Below are positions 15,638 through 24,700 of a DNA stretch of 64,000 nt, one piece after another (the first letter of the stretch is position 1; each line of letters starts with the position of its first letter). A program made the translations under genes and the position numbers. Location of the stretch: positions 1 through 64,000 of the IMG/VR virus record IMGVR_UViG_3300020204_004241. One strand, 5' to 3'. The DNA comes from a virus. A model generated the notes under the pieces. That model saw nothing but the letters and a program-made list of their open reading frames with translations, did no database searches and was not told where the DNA came from.

Positions 15638-15880
15638 ATGTCAGCAAGCGAATACCGCACGATCGTGGCAAGCACCAATCGCCGCCGAGGCCGTCCGCGC
15701 CTCAGCGACGAAGAGCGCGTCATTCGTGCCGAGCAGCGCAAGGAAGCCAATCGCCTCAAGCAAGAGGCTCGTCGCCGCGCAGCAATCGTTCTTCAGCATC
15801 GTCACCAGGACGAGTTTCAGGTTCTCCTGCGGAGCGAGTACGACGCGCTCATCGCAGAAGCGCCCAGCGCTACTGTCTGA
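15638..15880 (+). CDS. AT-hook-like small DNA-binding protein
   Basis: An 80-residue, strongly basic protein with RRRGRPRLS at about 16-24, the Arg-Gly-Arg-Pro core of an AT-hook that inserts in the minor groove of AT-rich DNA. A long charged helix follows (EQRKEANRLKQEARRRAAIV). It has an excellent ribosome binding site (GGAGGA), a stem-loop upstream and an intrinsic terminator just downstream, so it is a self-contained transcription unit. A role as nucleoid-type protein or regulator is likely; targets are unknown. Confidence 0.7.
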   Translation: MSASEYRTIVASTNRRRGRPRLSDEERVIRAEQRKEANRLKQEARRRAAIVLQHRHQDEFQVLLRSEYDALIAEAPSATV

Positions 15881-16172
15881 ACAGACGCCCACCTGATCGC
15901 GATGGCGCCCCTTCGGGGGCGCCATTTGCTTTTCCTGGGGCGGTGCGAGCCTTGCCCTCGGACTTGTTGAACACGGCGTTGATTTCTTCCTTTGTCAACT
16001 TGCCATCATCCATGTAGGCATTTGCTAGGCCCTCGACCACAAAGGCGACGCCACCAACTCCAGCCATAAGCACGGCCTTCCAGATCGGGATGCCGGCTAC
16101 AGCACCAGCGCCGATAACCCCAAGCCCGCTAGAGGCAAACTTTGCCAAAATGCGAAGAATGATGTGGTTCAC
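15870..16172 (-). CDS. Putative holin (r1t-like)
   Basis: A 100-residue protein starting at GTG. Residues about 10-50 are hydrophobic with small residues (SSGLGVIGAGAVAGIPIWKA and VLMAGVGGVAFVVEGLANAY), enough for one or two membrane spans. It then has DDGKLTKEEINAVF, a pattern I know from r1t-type phage holins, followed by a Gly/Pro/Arg-rich hydrophilic tail. Holins accumulate in the membrane and form lesions that trigger lysis. The gene is convergent with the AT-hook gene and overlaps its 3' end by 11 bases. No endolysin is adjacent. Confidence 0.7.
   Translation of the reverse strand: MNHIILRILAKFASSGLGVIGAGAVAGIPIWKAVLMAGVGGVAFVVEGLANAYMDDGKLTKEEINAVFNKSEGKARTAPGKANGAPEGAPSRSGGRLFRQ
15902..15933 (+). 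terminator. Intrinsic terminator after the AT-hook gene
   Basis: A perfect 10-bp stem ATGGCGCCCC / GGGGCGCCAT closed by a TTCG tetraloop is followed by TTGCTTTT. It lies 22 bases after the AT-hook stop and would end + strand transcription. It sits inside the C-terminal coding part of the convergent holin gene, so the holin's Gly/Ala/Pro-rich tail is partly written by the terminator. Confidence 0.85.
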
Positions 16173-16206
16173 CTATACATGATAGTTCATCAAGTACTCT
16201 TTCTAG

Positions 16207-16500
16207 ATGAACCCCGACAACAGGACAATATACGGAAATATCGAACTAGTTGGTTCGTATCGCGAGCCATGCATTGTTTGTGGCCACCCGACTGGCGACT
16301 GCGCTCCGAGTGATGATAACCATTTCACCGTGGCAGGAGCGGGGGTGTTTCCATCATTGAACCACGAAGAAATTTTCGTCGTAAAAGAGGACATTTTTGA
16401 AGAACGCCAGATTACTCCGTTCACTCGTTCCCGAGTGCTCGTGCACCCGGCGGGCAAAACGATGCCGATTAGCGAAGCCAAGAAATTGGGTCTCTGCTAG
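16207..16500 (+). CDS. Small Cys-containing hypothetical phage protein
   Basis: A 97-residue protein with CIVCGHPTGDC at about 22-32, which could bind a metal with three Cys and a His, and a C-terminal ERQITPFTRSRVLVHPAGKT of a kind I associate with small actinophage proteins. Divergent from the holin by 34 bases. Function unknown. It precedes the ribonucleotide reductase by 65 bases. Confidence 0.7.
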   Translation: MNPDNRTIYGNIELVGSYREPCIVCGHPTGDCAPSDDNHFTVAGAGVFPSLNHEEIFVVKEDIFEERQITPFTRSRVLVHPAGKTMPISEAKKLGLC

Positions 16501-16565
16501 ACGATTTCAGTATTGCCCCCATGATGTATCTTTGATGTTCCACCCAATTACGCGACGGAGTTTGT

Positions 16566-18491
16566 ATGTCATTGTCCCGGGAATTTGTTGATTCATATCG
16601 CACCAAGCAGGCACCATGGGGTTTCAGCGGATTGGGCGAGATTGTTTACCTTCGTACCTATAGCCGGCCAATGGAGGGTCTCGGGCGAAACGAGACGTGG
16701 CCGGAGACTCTCCGGCGCGTAGTGAATGGAGCGCTTGAAATCGGCACCGAATGGACCGACGAAGAGGCCGAGAAGATTTTCGATCACATGTTCAATTTGC
16801 GCTGCTCCGTGTCGGGGCGCGCGCTGTGGCAACTTGGGACTGATCTGGTCCGCAAGTTCAATGCGGCCAGCCTCAATAACTGTTACTTCGTCAATGTCGA
16901 GACGGTAGACGACTTCGAGTTTTTGTTTGACTACCTCATGCTCGGTGGCGGTGTCGGATTTTCGGTGGAGCGCTCGAAGATTCATGAGTTGCCCAAGATC
17001 AAGGCCGGCGTCACCATCACCCATGAGCGCAGCAATGACGCTGACATTATTGTCCCCGACAGTCGCGGTGGATGGCGGCGGCTTCTTCACTCGGTGCTCA
17101 AGTCATACTTTTACACCGGCAAGTCGTTCACCTACTCGACCATGCTCATTCGTGAGTTCGGTGCTCCCCTCAAGACGTTCGGTGGAACTGCATCAGGGCC
17201 TGGTGCTTTGATTGAGGGCATCAATGACATCTGCAAGGTCATGGACAACCGGGTCGGCAAGAAACTCCGCTCGGTAGACGTCCTTGACATTTGCAACATC
17301 ATCGGCCGAATTGTTGTCTCGGGTTCAAGCCGGCGCTCGGCTCAGATCGCCATTGGTGATCCCGACGACATTCTGTTCCTTCGCGCCAAGAACTGGGGAA
17401 CCGGCAATGTGCCCGGCTGGCGAGCCAACTCCAACAACTCAATCTACGCCGATGCGTGGGAAGAAATTCAGCCCGAACTGTGGAAGGGCTACGACGGCTC
17501 TGGTGAGCCATACGGCTTGCTCAACCGCAAACTCGCCCGAAGCATGGGGCGTGTCGGTGAGAAAAAGTCTGACCCCAGCATCGAGGGATTCAACCCCTGT
17601 GCCGAAATCGCACTTGCCGATGGTGAGTCCTGCAACCTCGCTACGCTGTTCCTCCCGAACATCCGAAGCGAAAAGGAAATGCACGAGGTTTCAGTGCTTC
17701 TGTACAAGTTGCAGAAGGCGATCACCGGCATGGACTATCCATATGAAAAGACCACTCGCACCGTTCACAAGAACCGACGCCTTGGTCAGTCGGTGACCGG
17801 AATCCTCCAGGCCAGCGAAGAGCAGTTGTCGTGGCTCGACAGCACCTACCGCAACCTCGTTGACTTTGACGTCGCTTTCTCAAAGGAGCGTGGCATCCCG
17901 GCCTCGATTCGACTGACAACCGTTCAGCCGTCGGGAACACTCTCGCTCCTGCCCGGAGTCACTCCCGGGATTCATCCGGCCTACGCGCGCTATTACATCC
18001 GCCGTGTACGCTTCAGCGCTGCCGATCCGCTGGTGGAGGCGTGCCGGCGACGTGGCTACAAGGTCGTGCCGGAGATTCTTATCGATGGCCGCGAAGACCA
18101 CACCAAGTGGGTCGTGGAGTTCCCCTGTAAGTCCCCGGAGAACGCCGTCCTTGCCAAGGAGATGACAGCAGTTCAGCAACTGGAGTGGGTCAAGAAGATG
18201 CAGGTCCAGTGGGCCGACAACGCAGTTTCGGTGACGGTCTATTACAAGAAGGAAGAACTTACCGAGATCAAGTCCTGGCTTGAGGCGAACTACACCAACA
18301 GCGTCAAGAGCGTAAGTTTCCTTCTGCACAGCGACCACAACTTCCCCCTTCCCCCATACGAGGAAATCACGGAAGAGGCATACGACAAGTTGGTCGCAAA
18401 GGTCGACGACTCGGCGCCATTGGTCCTGGATGCCACCGGTTCATCCCTCGATGATGCTGACTGCGCTACGGGAGCCTGCCCGATCCGATGA
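16566..18491 (+). CDS. nrdJ: Class II (adenosylcobalamin-dependent) ribonucleotide reductase
   Basis: A 641-residue monomer-type enzyme that reduces ribonucleotides to deoxyribonucleotides. The active-site cysteines fit the Lactobacillus leichmannii type: Cys106 in NNCYF, Cys344 in FNPCAEI as the thiyl-radical site, and Cys355 in ESCNLATL, the last two 11 residues apart as in that enzyme. The C-terminal swinging pair is Cys633 and Cys638 in CATGACPIR. QPSGTLSLLPGVTPGIHPAYA is the expected phosphate-binding region. There is no NrdB partner, as expected for class II. It needs host B12 but no oxygen. The stop overlaps the next gene by 4 bases. Confidence 0.95.
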   Translation: MSLSREFVDSYRTKQAPWGFSGLGEIVYLRTYSRPMEGLGRNETWPETLRRVVNGALEIGTEWTDEEAEKIFDHMFNLRCSVSGRALWQLGTDLVRKFNAASLNNCYFVNVETVDDFEFLFDYLMLGGGVGFSVERSKIHELPKIKAGVTITHERSNDADIIVPDSRGGWRRLLHSVLKSYFYTGKSFTYSTMLIREFGAPLKTFGGTASGPGALIEGINDICKVMDNRVGKKLRSVDVLDICNIIGRIVVSGSSRRSAQIAIGDPDDILFLRAKNWGTGNVPGWRANSNNSIYADAWEEIQPELWKGYDGSGEPYGLLNRKLARSMGRVGEKKSDPSIEGFNPCAEIALADGESCNLATLFLPNIRSEKEMHEVSVLLYKLQKAITGMDYPYEKTTRTVHKNRRLGQSVTGILQASEEQLSWLDSTYRNLVDFDVAFSKERGIPASIRLTTVQPSGTLSLLPGVTPGIHPAYARYYIRRVRFSAADPLVEACRRRGYKVVPEILIDGREDHTKWVVEFPCKSPENAVLAKEMTAVQQLEWVKKMQVQWADNAVSVTVYYKKEELTEIKSWLEANYTNSVKSVSFLLHSDHNFPLPPYEEITEEAYDKLVAKVDDSAPLVLDATGSSLDDADCATGACPIR

Positions 18492-18760
18492 GTCTCGAAG
18501 GAGTAACCCCAGAAACGATCGCTGACACGATCAATGTGTTCGTCGAGAACAAGATGCTCATCCCCGTGGGACACGGATTTTGCTGGACATGCGAAAACGA
18601 AAAGCCGGTATACGACGTCTCGACGGATCACTTCCCGTCACAGGAGCCCAAGTGCGGCGACTGCATTATCAATACGGCAATGGCTGCGATGAAGTTGCCA
18701 GGATTTATCGCCAAGGTGGAGCACGAGTATAAGCGACTGTATGGCGACGAGACTAAGTGA
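18488..18760 (+). CDS. Small CxxC protein next to ribonucleotide reductase
   Basis: A 90-residue protein starting in the reductase stop (ATGA). Two CxxC pairs, CWTC (about 33-36) and CGDC (about 57-60), suit a zinc ribbon. The first pair resembles a redox motif, but there is no thioredoxin fold. A role in re-reducing NrdJ is possible from position only. Confidence 0.65.
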   Translation: MSLEGVTPETIADTINVFVENKMLIPVGHGFCWTCENEKPVYDVSTDHFPSQEPKCGDCIINTAMAAMKLPGFIAKVEHEYKRLYGDETK

Positions 18761-19115
18761 TCTCAGGCGGCTAGGCGCTGACAAGTTCCTCGACCATGCT
18801 CAATTTCTGCTGGTCAAGTTTGGCCATTGCAAGGGCTTGATGCGAGCACCATCCGGGGCGCTTAGTTGTACGGCTGCCCTCTATGCGGGATGCGGGGCAA
18901 AACCAGACAAGATTCCCTGGGACGCTGATAGCGCTGAAGTTGCCGGCGTTACCGCTAAGAACTGCGCTGTTGCCGATGAGTTGCTATTGTTTCTGGAAGG
19001 TCTTGCAAGAACGGACTGCCTAGAAGAGTGGAATGATCGAGATGGCATCGAAATCGGACAGTGCCTGGGTCTGCTTCAAAAAGCAGCGGACATGATCCGT
19101 ATCAGCCTCGACTAA
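18741..19115 (+). CDS. DUF6197-like protein
   Basis: A 124-residue helical protein. GADKFLDHAQFLLVKFGHCKG, CTAALYAGCG, and LEEWNDRDGIEIGQCLGLLQKAADMI follow the order of an actinobacterial family of unknown function that I recall as DUF6197 (WND then a final helix). It overlaps the upstream gene by 20 bases with no strong ribosome binding site of its own, and its 3' end meets the convergent methyltransferase gene. No biochemical role is known. Confidence 0.65.
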   Translation: MATRLSDLRRLGADKFLDHAQFLLVKFGHCKGLMRAPSGALSCTAALYAGCGAKPDKIPWDADSAEVAGVTAKNCAVADELLLFLEGLARTDCLEEWNDRDGIEIGQCLGLLQKAADMIRISLD

Positions 19116-19684
19116 TTGGTGCAGGCAATAGCAAACTGCCAGTAGTACTTCCCGACGACCGGCCAAGTGATCCCGGTGCCCTTGTCATGCCAAGAGGTTC
19201 CTAATGGATTGTTGGGAATTATTTCATACATATCAGCAAGATTTGTGAATTTGCATGACTCAAGCAGTTTCCATACTCGTTCATGGTGACAGTTCCAGTG
19301 GTGTGCTGCACCATCCCACCAAGACGCATTTGAGGTATCCCTGATGTCCTGGTGTTCGAGGGCGCTTAGCACCATTTCCCACGGTTCCTGTTTCTTTGCC
19401 CATCTCTCAATGGTCTTGAGAACATCTGGGCCAACTACTAGCAGTCGAGCGCCGGGTTTGCTGATGCGTTTGATTTCTTCAAGAAAGGCCGGCACCTCTG
19501 GCCAACTAATGTGCTCAAGTACGTGCCCCATATATACCGCATCAAAGGTGTCGTCCTCGAATGGGTATGGCTCGCCGGGCTTTACAAGCACGTCAGGCTT
19601 GGTGAGTTCGTTCTCCCAGACATCAGTGTTTACCCAGCCCTTGGCGTAGTGGGTTCCACATCCGGCATTTAGATATTTGGCCAT
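19112..19684 (-). CDS. SAM-dependent methyltransferase (class I)
   Basis: A 190-residue protein with the Rossmann-type motif I LNAGCGTHYAKGWVNTD at the N-terminus, an acidic post-I region, PFEDDTFDAVYMGHVLEHI (motif II region) and KPGARLLVVGPD. These place it in the Methyltransf_11 group. The closing helix HHERVWKLLESCKF is usual for the family. The substrate is unknown; small-molecule, lipid/sugar or protein targets are all possible. It lies downstream of the capsid gene's terminator, so it relies on read-through or its own promoter. Confidence 0.85.
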   Translation of the reverse strand: MAKYLNAGCGTHYAKGWVNTDVWENELTKPDVLVKPGEPYPFEDDTFDAVYMGHVLEHISWPEVPAFLEEIKRISKPGARLLVVGPDVLKTIERWAKKQEPWEMVLSALEHQDIRDTSNASWWDGAAHHWNCHHERVWKLLESCKFTNLADMYEIIPNNPLGTSWHDKGTGITWPVVGKYYWQFAIACTN

Positions 19685-19711
19685 TCCGTGAAGACTAGCA
19701 GCACACTCACC

Positions 19712-19749
19712 GGAGAAAAGGAAAAGCCCCCGAGTTTCCCCGGGGGCCA
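19712..19749 (-). terminator. Intrinsic terminator after the major capsid gene
   Basis: On the minus strand a GC-rich 7-bp stem (CGGGGGC pairing across 19726-19732 and 19741-19747) with an 8-base loop is followed by TTTTCCTTTTC. It starts 22 bases after the capsid stop and ends the long minus-strand structural operon. Confidence 0.85.
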
Positions 19750-19770
19750 GTCCTTTGAGCCTTTGCAGGA

Positions 19771-21066
19771 TCAGGACTCGAAGTCGACCTTCACGAACGC
19801 CTCGGGCCGCTTGACAGCGAGACCCAGACGCTGCTCGGCCAGAATGACGATGGCATTCCGGACGAAGAAGTCGCTGTGCTGCTCGCTGATGCGGATGCTG
19901 GCCTGCTCGCGGTCGTACAACTGCGCGCCACTTCCGAACGCGCCGACGAGGGCGGTTCCTTCAGTGATGGCAGGTGTGTCGACTACGGGGAGACGCCACA
20001 ACCGGGGCTCGCTGCCCATGGCAACCGAGATCGCCACGAGGTACTGGCCGTTGTCGTCCTTCGCGAGTTCGATGCGCTCCCAGTCGTTGGGGTGGAGAAC
20101 CACACCAGTGGGCTCGTAGTAGGCGAGGAACGACAGGGTGGCCGCACGACGGATCGAGTCGGCGTAGTTGTCGCTTGCTTCACCCTCGGACTTGTCGAAG
20201 GTCTGAATGCCGGCGGTCTGGAGAATACCGGTGAGGTTTTCGCCCAGGCCGTTGCCGTTCAGAATCTGCTCATCTTCCTGGAGACGCAGACCGTAGAGCA
20301 ACTCGTTGTCGATGATCGAGCGCAACTGTGGCTCGTCGGCAAGTACGTTGCGGTGGGCCGCTTCCCAGTGAGCCAGGGTCCGGATGGGAGCCTGCTGACC
20401 GGTGAAGGTGAATCCCGACTGGGGCTTCGCAGCGAAGGCGCTGTTGCCCGAGTTGCGCTCAGCGACGCTGGAGGCAGCGTTGGTGAAGCCGGTCATCGAG
20501 AAGTACTCGATTACCGCCGCAGTGGTGGTGCGGGCGGGGAACAGGTCGCGAACGCGACGGGTACGCATCGGGGGAACGATGATCGGGTCACGCTGGATGG
20601 TGCCGAACGAGCCGGGGGTGCCGGAGGGCAGGGCCGAGTAAACGTCCTTGCGTCCCAACATACCAGCAACGTCAGCCCTCTGAAGCATGAAGGGGCTGGG
20701 CATGTTGGCGCCATTACGGCCACCGTTCAGGGCCTTGAACTCAGCGGACTCGATGAACAGGTCACCGAGGCTCTTGCCGAGGGCTCCCGAAACCACAGTG
20801 AGGCCGGCGGCGGCAGCCGAAGCAACGCTGTCCGAGGCGGGCGACATGCCCCACTCGTCAGCGGCCTTCATGGCCTCCATGGCCTCGATGAGGCTCTTGA
20901 TTTCCTTGATGTCGGCCATGTTCCGGTCGAACGCGGACTTCTGCTCCGGGCTGACAACGACAGTGCCGTTCTCAATGCGGAAGGAGTCAGCGATCTCCTT
21001 GTTGTTGGCCATCTTTGCCCGGAGCGCACTCTGGAGTTCGCGCAGGCGGCTTTCGTCGAATGACAT
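19771..21066 (-). CDS. Major capsid protein (HK97 fold)
   Basis: A 431-residue protein. The first 110 residues are helical and charged (SRLRELQSALRAKMANNKEI, KEIKSLIEAMEAMKAADEWG), like the N-terminal scaffolding (delta) domain removed by the prohead protease. Then comes the HK97 core: IVPPMRTRRVRDLFPARTTT, WEAAHRNVLADEPQLRSIID, EQILNGNGLGENLTGIL, GVVLHPNDWERIELAKDDNG, PVVDTPAI, and LAEQRLGLAVKRPEAFVKVDF. The start has AGGAG about eight bases upstream. Being last in the minus-strand operon and directly before a terminator suits high expression. Confidence 0.95.
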   Translation of the reverse strand: MSFDESRLRELQSALRAKMANNKEIADSFRIENGTVVVSPEQKSAFDRNMADIKEIKSLIEAMEAMKAADEWGMSPASDSVASAAAAGLTVVSGALGKSLGDLFIESAEFKALNGGRNGANMPSPFMLQRADVAGMLGRKDVYSALPSGTPGSFGTIQRDPIIVPPMRTRRVRDLFPARTTTAAVIEYFSMTGFTNAASSVAERNSGNSAFAAKPQSGFTFTGQQAPIRTLAHWEAAHRNVLADEPQLRSIIDNELLYGLRLQEDEQILNGNGLGENLTGILQTAGIQTFDKSEGEASDNYADSIRRAATLSFLAYYEPTGVVLHPNDWERIELAKDDNGQYLVAISVAMGSEPRLWRLPVVDTPAITEGTALVGAFGSGAQLYDREQASIRISEQHSDFFVRNAIVILAEQRLGLAVKRPEAFVKVDFES

Positions 21067-21217
21067 TTGTCTTCTCCTGTTGGATGATGTCGGATGGATC
21101 GGCAGGTGAGCACCAGACCGCTGTATTACAACATAACAAAAGAAGATCGAATGTAAGGTAACTCTTTGTTACTTATTAGTTGTGACTTGTTGCGTATAGC
21201 ACTTGTATATCCCCTGG
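21067..21217 (-). promoter_or_regulatory. Leader region of the capsid gene with hairpin
   Basis: This 151-base AT-rich gap precedes the capsid gene. It holds a 7-bp hairpin AGGTAAC / GTTACTT with a 5-base loop (21156-21174, one G-T pair) and several TATACx or TAATAC hexamers on the minus strand that could be -10 elements, but no -35 match I trust. A dedicated capsid promoter is likely, since capsid protein is needed in far larger amounts than the upstream giants. Confidence 0.4.
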
Positions 21218-21436
21218 TCAGAGGATTTCAGTATTTGTTTGTTCGTCTAATTCCTGGTCATCAGGGGTATTTTCTTGACTCATCTGCTCTTCTTCAGGGG
21301 TTTCCGTATATTCCCCATCTTCGTCATCAACAAAAATATTTTGTAACAACGACTTTACAAAAGCCCGTTTGTCGTCGTCAGAGGCAGTTTTGAGCCCTTC
21401 GGGGACTGGGGCAACGGTCATTCGCATCTCATTCAT
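21218..21436 (-). CDS. Small acidic protein upstream of the capsid gene
   Basis: A 72-residue product; GTG 21439 and ATG 21436 are both possible and overlap the previous stop. It is very acidic toward the C-terminus (VDDEDGEYTETPEEEQMSQE), with a short helical start (DDKRAFVKSLLQNIF). Its size, acidity and place before the capsid gene suggest a scaffold-associated or capsid-assembly helper. Not recognised. Confidence 0.6.
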   Translation of the reverse strand: MNEMRMTVAPVPEGLKTASDDDKRAFVKSLLQNIFVDDEDGEYTETPEEEQMSQENTPDDQELDEQTNTEIL

Positions 21437-21695
21437 CACTGGTCAGCACCTCGTCAATAGCGGCTTCCCGCTCTTCGTCACTGATGTATTCGCCGGCGAT
21501 CTCCAGTGCCCGGTCCCGATTCCGCTCGAATCCGTCCATGTAATCCCCCAATTCATCCTGGGTCATTCCATACTCTTCGGGGTCCATATCTTCCGGCGGA
21601 GAATCAATCAAGCCATAAATATCCGCGTAGTTAAATTCTTTTTCTTCGTTGTCGAAGGTGTCAGACTGAATGTGGTAGGCAAATGTAGGTCTCAT
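21429..21695 (-). CDS. Small acidic protein
   Basis: An 88-residue acidic protein (many Asp/Glu; motifs SPPEDMDPEEYGMTQDELGDY and ISDEEREAAIDEVLTSDE). AGGAG precedes the start. It sits between the 1566-residue protein and the capsid gene, forming a pair with the next small acidic gene, which it overlaps. Function unknown. Confidence 0.65.
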   Translation of the reverse strand: MRPTFAYHIQSDTFDNEEKEFNYADIYGLIDSPPEDMDPEEYGMTQDELGDYMDGFERNRDRALEIAGEYISDEEREAAIDEVLTSDE

Positions 21696-21710
21696 GCAGT
21701 TCTCCTGGCC

Positions 21711-24700
21711 TTAAACCTTTTCGACAATCGGGATCGGGCCCTTAAATAGCGGCCGGCCACGACTGTCCTTCATGACGCTTAGGATCATTTGGATTCTGTC
21801 CTGTACCGACATTTTGGACATCTTAGTGATGTCCGTGTCCACACCACGGGCCTTGAGGAACTCAACAATTCCCCCACCCCAATTTCCGAATTCGGCCTTT
21901 CCATATGTAGCGGTGCGCAGGTAGCCCAACATTTCATGACGGTCATCAAGCGAAAACTCTGACCGACCTGACGAAATAGCATCTGCTAATTCTCTTGACG
22001 CCGCCAGGGCTTCTGTCTTGTTGCCTGGCAGCCATTCACGTCGCGCCAGTTCCCACAGAACGCTTTGCATTGCTCGGGGATGCTGGGTGAAGTCCTCTCC
22101 AGTCAACTGCTTCCACTCTTCAGCAACATTCATGATTGCCGCCGAAACTAGTCCATATCCTCGGCCGTGACCGAGACTTTCAAGACTATTGAATAGAACG
22201 TCGGTTTCGTTGAATGCCCCGTCATTACGTCTGGTTTTTTGTGATATCGCCGGCAGGGCGAAACCGGCAACAGCCATCCATGTGTCGTTGGTTATGTCCC
22301 TAAAATAGGAGTCCATTGGATTGTTGAGGTTATTGTAGAACGACCTGACCTTGCTCTCGTCGCCAAGCAAATTAGAAATCATTGACGACATGAATGCCGC
22401 ATGCTCGGGTGAATCAACATCACCAGCAAGGGCGGCCAGTCGATCTCCGTCCCGCAGCATTTGAATAGCCTTGATGTCATTCACCAAGTATGCGCCAGCA
22501 GCCTTTTTCTTTCCTCTAATCGGATTGGCTTTGCCGGTTGCAGGGTCTGGGTTGAGGTCCAACTCCATCAATGGTCCTTCGCTACCATCAATGTACTTCA
22601 TACCATTTACTGATGCGTGTGCCCTATGAGCAACTGCAACCTCAAAGTTTGACATACCCTGAATTCGCTTGCCAGTAAATTGCTGTGCCAATTGATCTGC
22701 GTCAAGGCCGGCAATAGACCGGAAGAATTCCATGTCATTTTCTAGTGACTTAAGTTGGTACTTAAGGGCTGCGATAGTTCCCTCGCGACGCTTCTGCAAT
22801 GCCTTGGAACCCTGGTTGCGCTGCTTACCTAATTTTTCAAGGCGGCGCCGTAGTTCATTAGCGGCTGCGCTGCTGCTGTTAGTCACCTGATTCCAGTTTT
22901 TGCCGCCGCCCGATGCGCGAGCCTTCATGATTCCTTGGGCCATCGCCTTGGCGACCTCATCGCTAACCTCAAAATCTGGGTCAGCAATCATCTTGGCCAT
23001 ATGCTCCCCAAGCACAACATTCGAGTCCCATGGCAGTTGGGGAGAGATTGTTGCCATTGCGGCCGCCACCAGACTTGGATGAATATCTGTTTCTGCGGCA
23101 ATTGACCCAATGTATTCATTGGCTACTGGGTACCAATGCTTGGCGCGTGCGCGGAACTCCTTGTCGGCTGGCGAGTCATACTGAGCCAGAAGCCGCAACA
23201 TGTTGTCTTTGATGTAGTCATTGATCTGCATTACCGCATCATCAATTTGCTTCAACTGATCGGCGGAATAGTCCTTATCACCGGCCTTTAGGATTGGCAC
23301 CGGCTCAACGTGACGAAGGCCAGGCACGCCTCCGATCATTGCATTAACCATCGCTGCTTTTTGTCCTGGCGTGTAGTTGCGTCCTCCAACTTTATCCTGG
23401 CCGGCAAGGCGTGATACCTGTCCGCTGGGATCAGTCTTTCGTGTGCGGCGCACACGGATGTCCGTAGTCGGCCGTGATGGTGAGTAGGTGCTGCCCGCTT
23501 GCTCAGCGCCGGTATCAATAAAAGCCCCATTCATATCACGATCAGCGAGACGATCCATGTCAAGTACTGACGCCACGCCGCGACCTCGGCCGATATTCGT
23601 GACGGAGTCAAGGGACTGCTCGGACTTGTCGTAAACATCCGCAATATCGAAGGTCACAGTACCGGTAGCATCATCATATACGGCATTGATTACTGTGCCG
23701 ATCGAGCCACTCTTCACTGATGTGATTTCATCAATGTTGTCAGAAAGCCAACGGAACACACCTTCTTCGCCGTCCAGGGTTAGTGCGTCGTTCTCATCAA
23801 AGATGTCATCCGCATCAAATGTGACAGCCACGTTTCGCGGGACCGCATAGGTGTTGTCAAGTCCGGCTCCCATAATTTGGATAGACCGCATACTTGACTC
23901 AAGGTCGTCAATTTCCTGACGAAGTTTAAGGAGTTTTGCGGTCTGAAGTTTAGACCAAACTGACTGACCCTTTGCGTTGGTTAGTGCCAGGATTTGGTCG
24001 AGTTCATCAGTTGTTACTGACGACAGGTCACGATCTCCCAGGCGAGACGAAAGCGCTTTCCGCGATGCCGTATCAAACTTTTTAATTGCTTCAAGTCTGT
24101 CGGCAGTGCGGGTCCGCGGATTGATTTTGCGGAAGACATCCTTCCGGTATCCGATTGAACTCCTGCCACCCTCGGTGAGCCGGCTGGCCACCACTCCCTG
24201 CCGGGCGATTTGTGCCGCCTGAGCATTCGTAATCCGGCGAGTTTCAGGGATGGCGTCGAAAGCATCTTGCGAAACCCGCTGAGCAATTACACGAACAGCA
24301 CCGGTCGGGTCATTGCATCCTTCAAGTTTCCAGTTCGTGAACTGCCCTCCGTTGATTGTTGTTGGAGGGCAACGAAGCATTCCATCTTCGTCAACAAGGG
24401 CTCCACCTCGTTTGGCGATTTCCTGACTGATGGTTCGGAGTTTTGCGCCGCCCCTACGCTTGGCTGCCTTGAACTCCACCAGATGCTGGTCAAAAGACTT
24501 AGTTGCCTCAGACCAGTATTCACCGAAGCCTTTTAAATTATCGACCACTCCAGGCATCATCACCCGGTGGATGAGGGACTTCTCTCGCTTCTTCCACGGA
24601 TGACCTTCCGGGAGTAGATCGTTGTCGGTGACATAACTGGGGTTACTGGGCTGCCCATTTGACAGAATCTGAAGGAAGGCATTTACTCGCCCCATCGCCC

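Noticed and set aside
19876-21063. A 395-residue + strand open frame across the capsid gene
   Set aside because: It is fully antisense to the well-supported major capsid protein and arises from its codon usage; the translation resembles no family.
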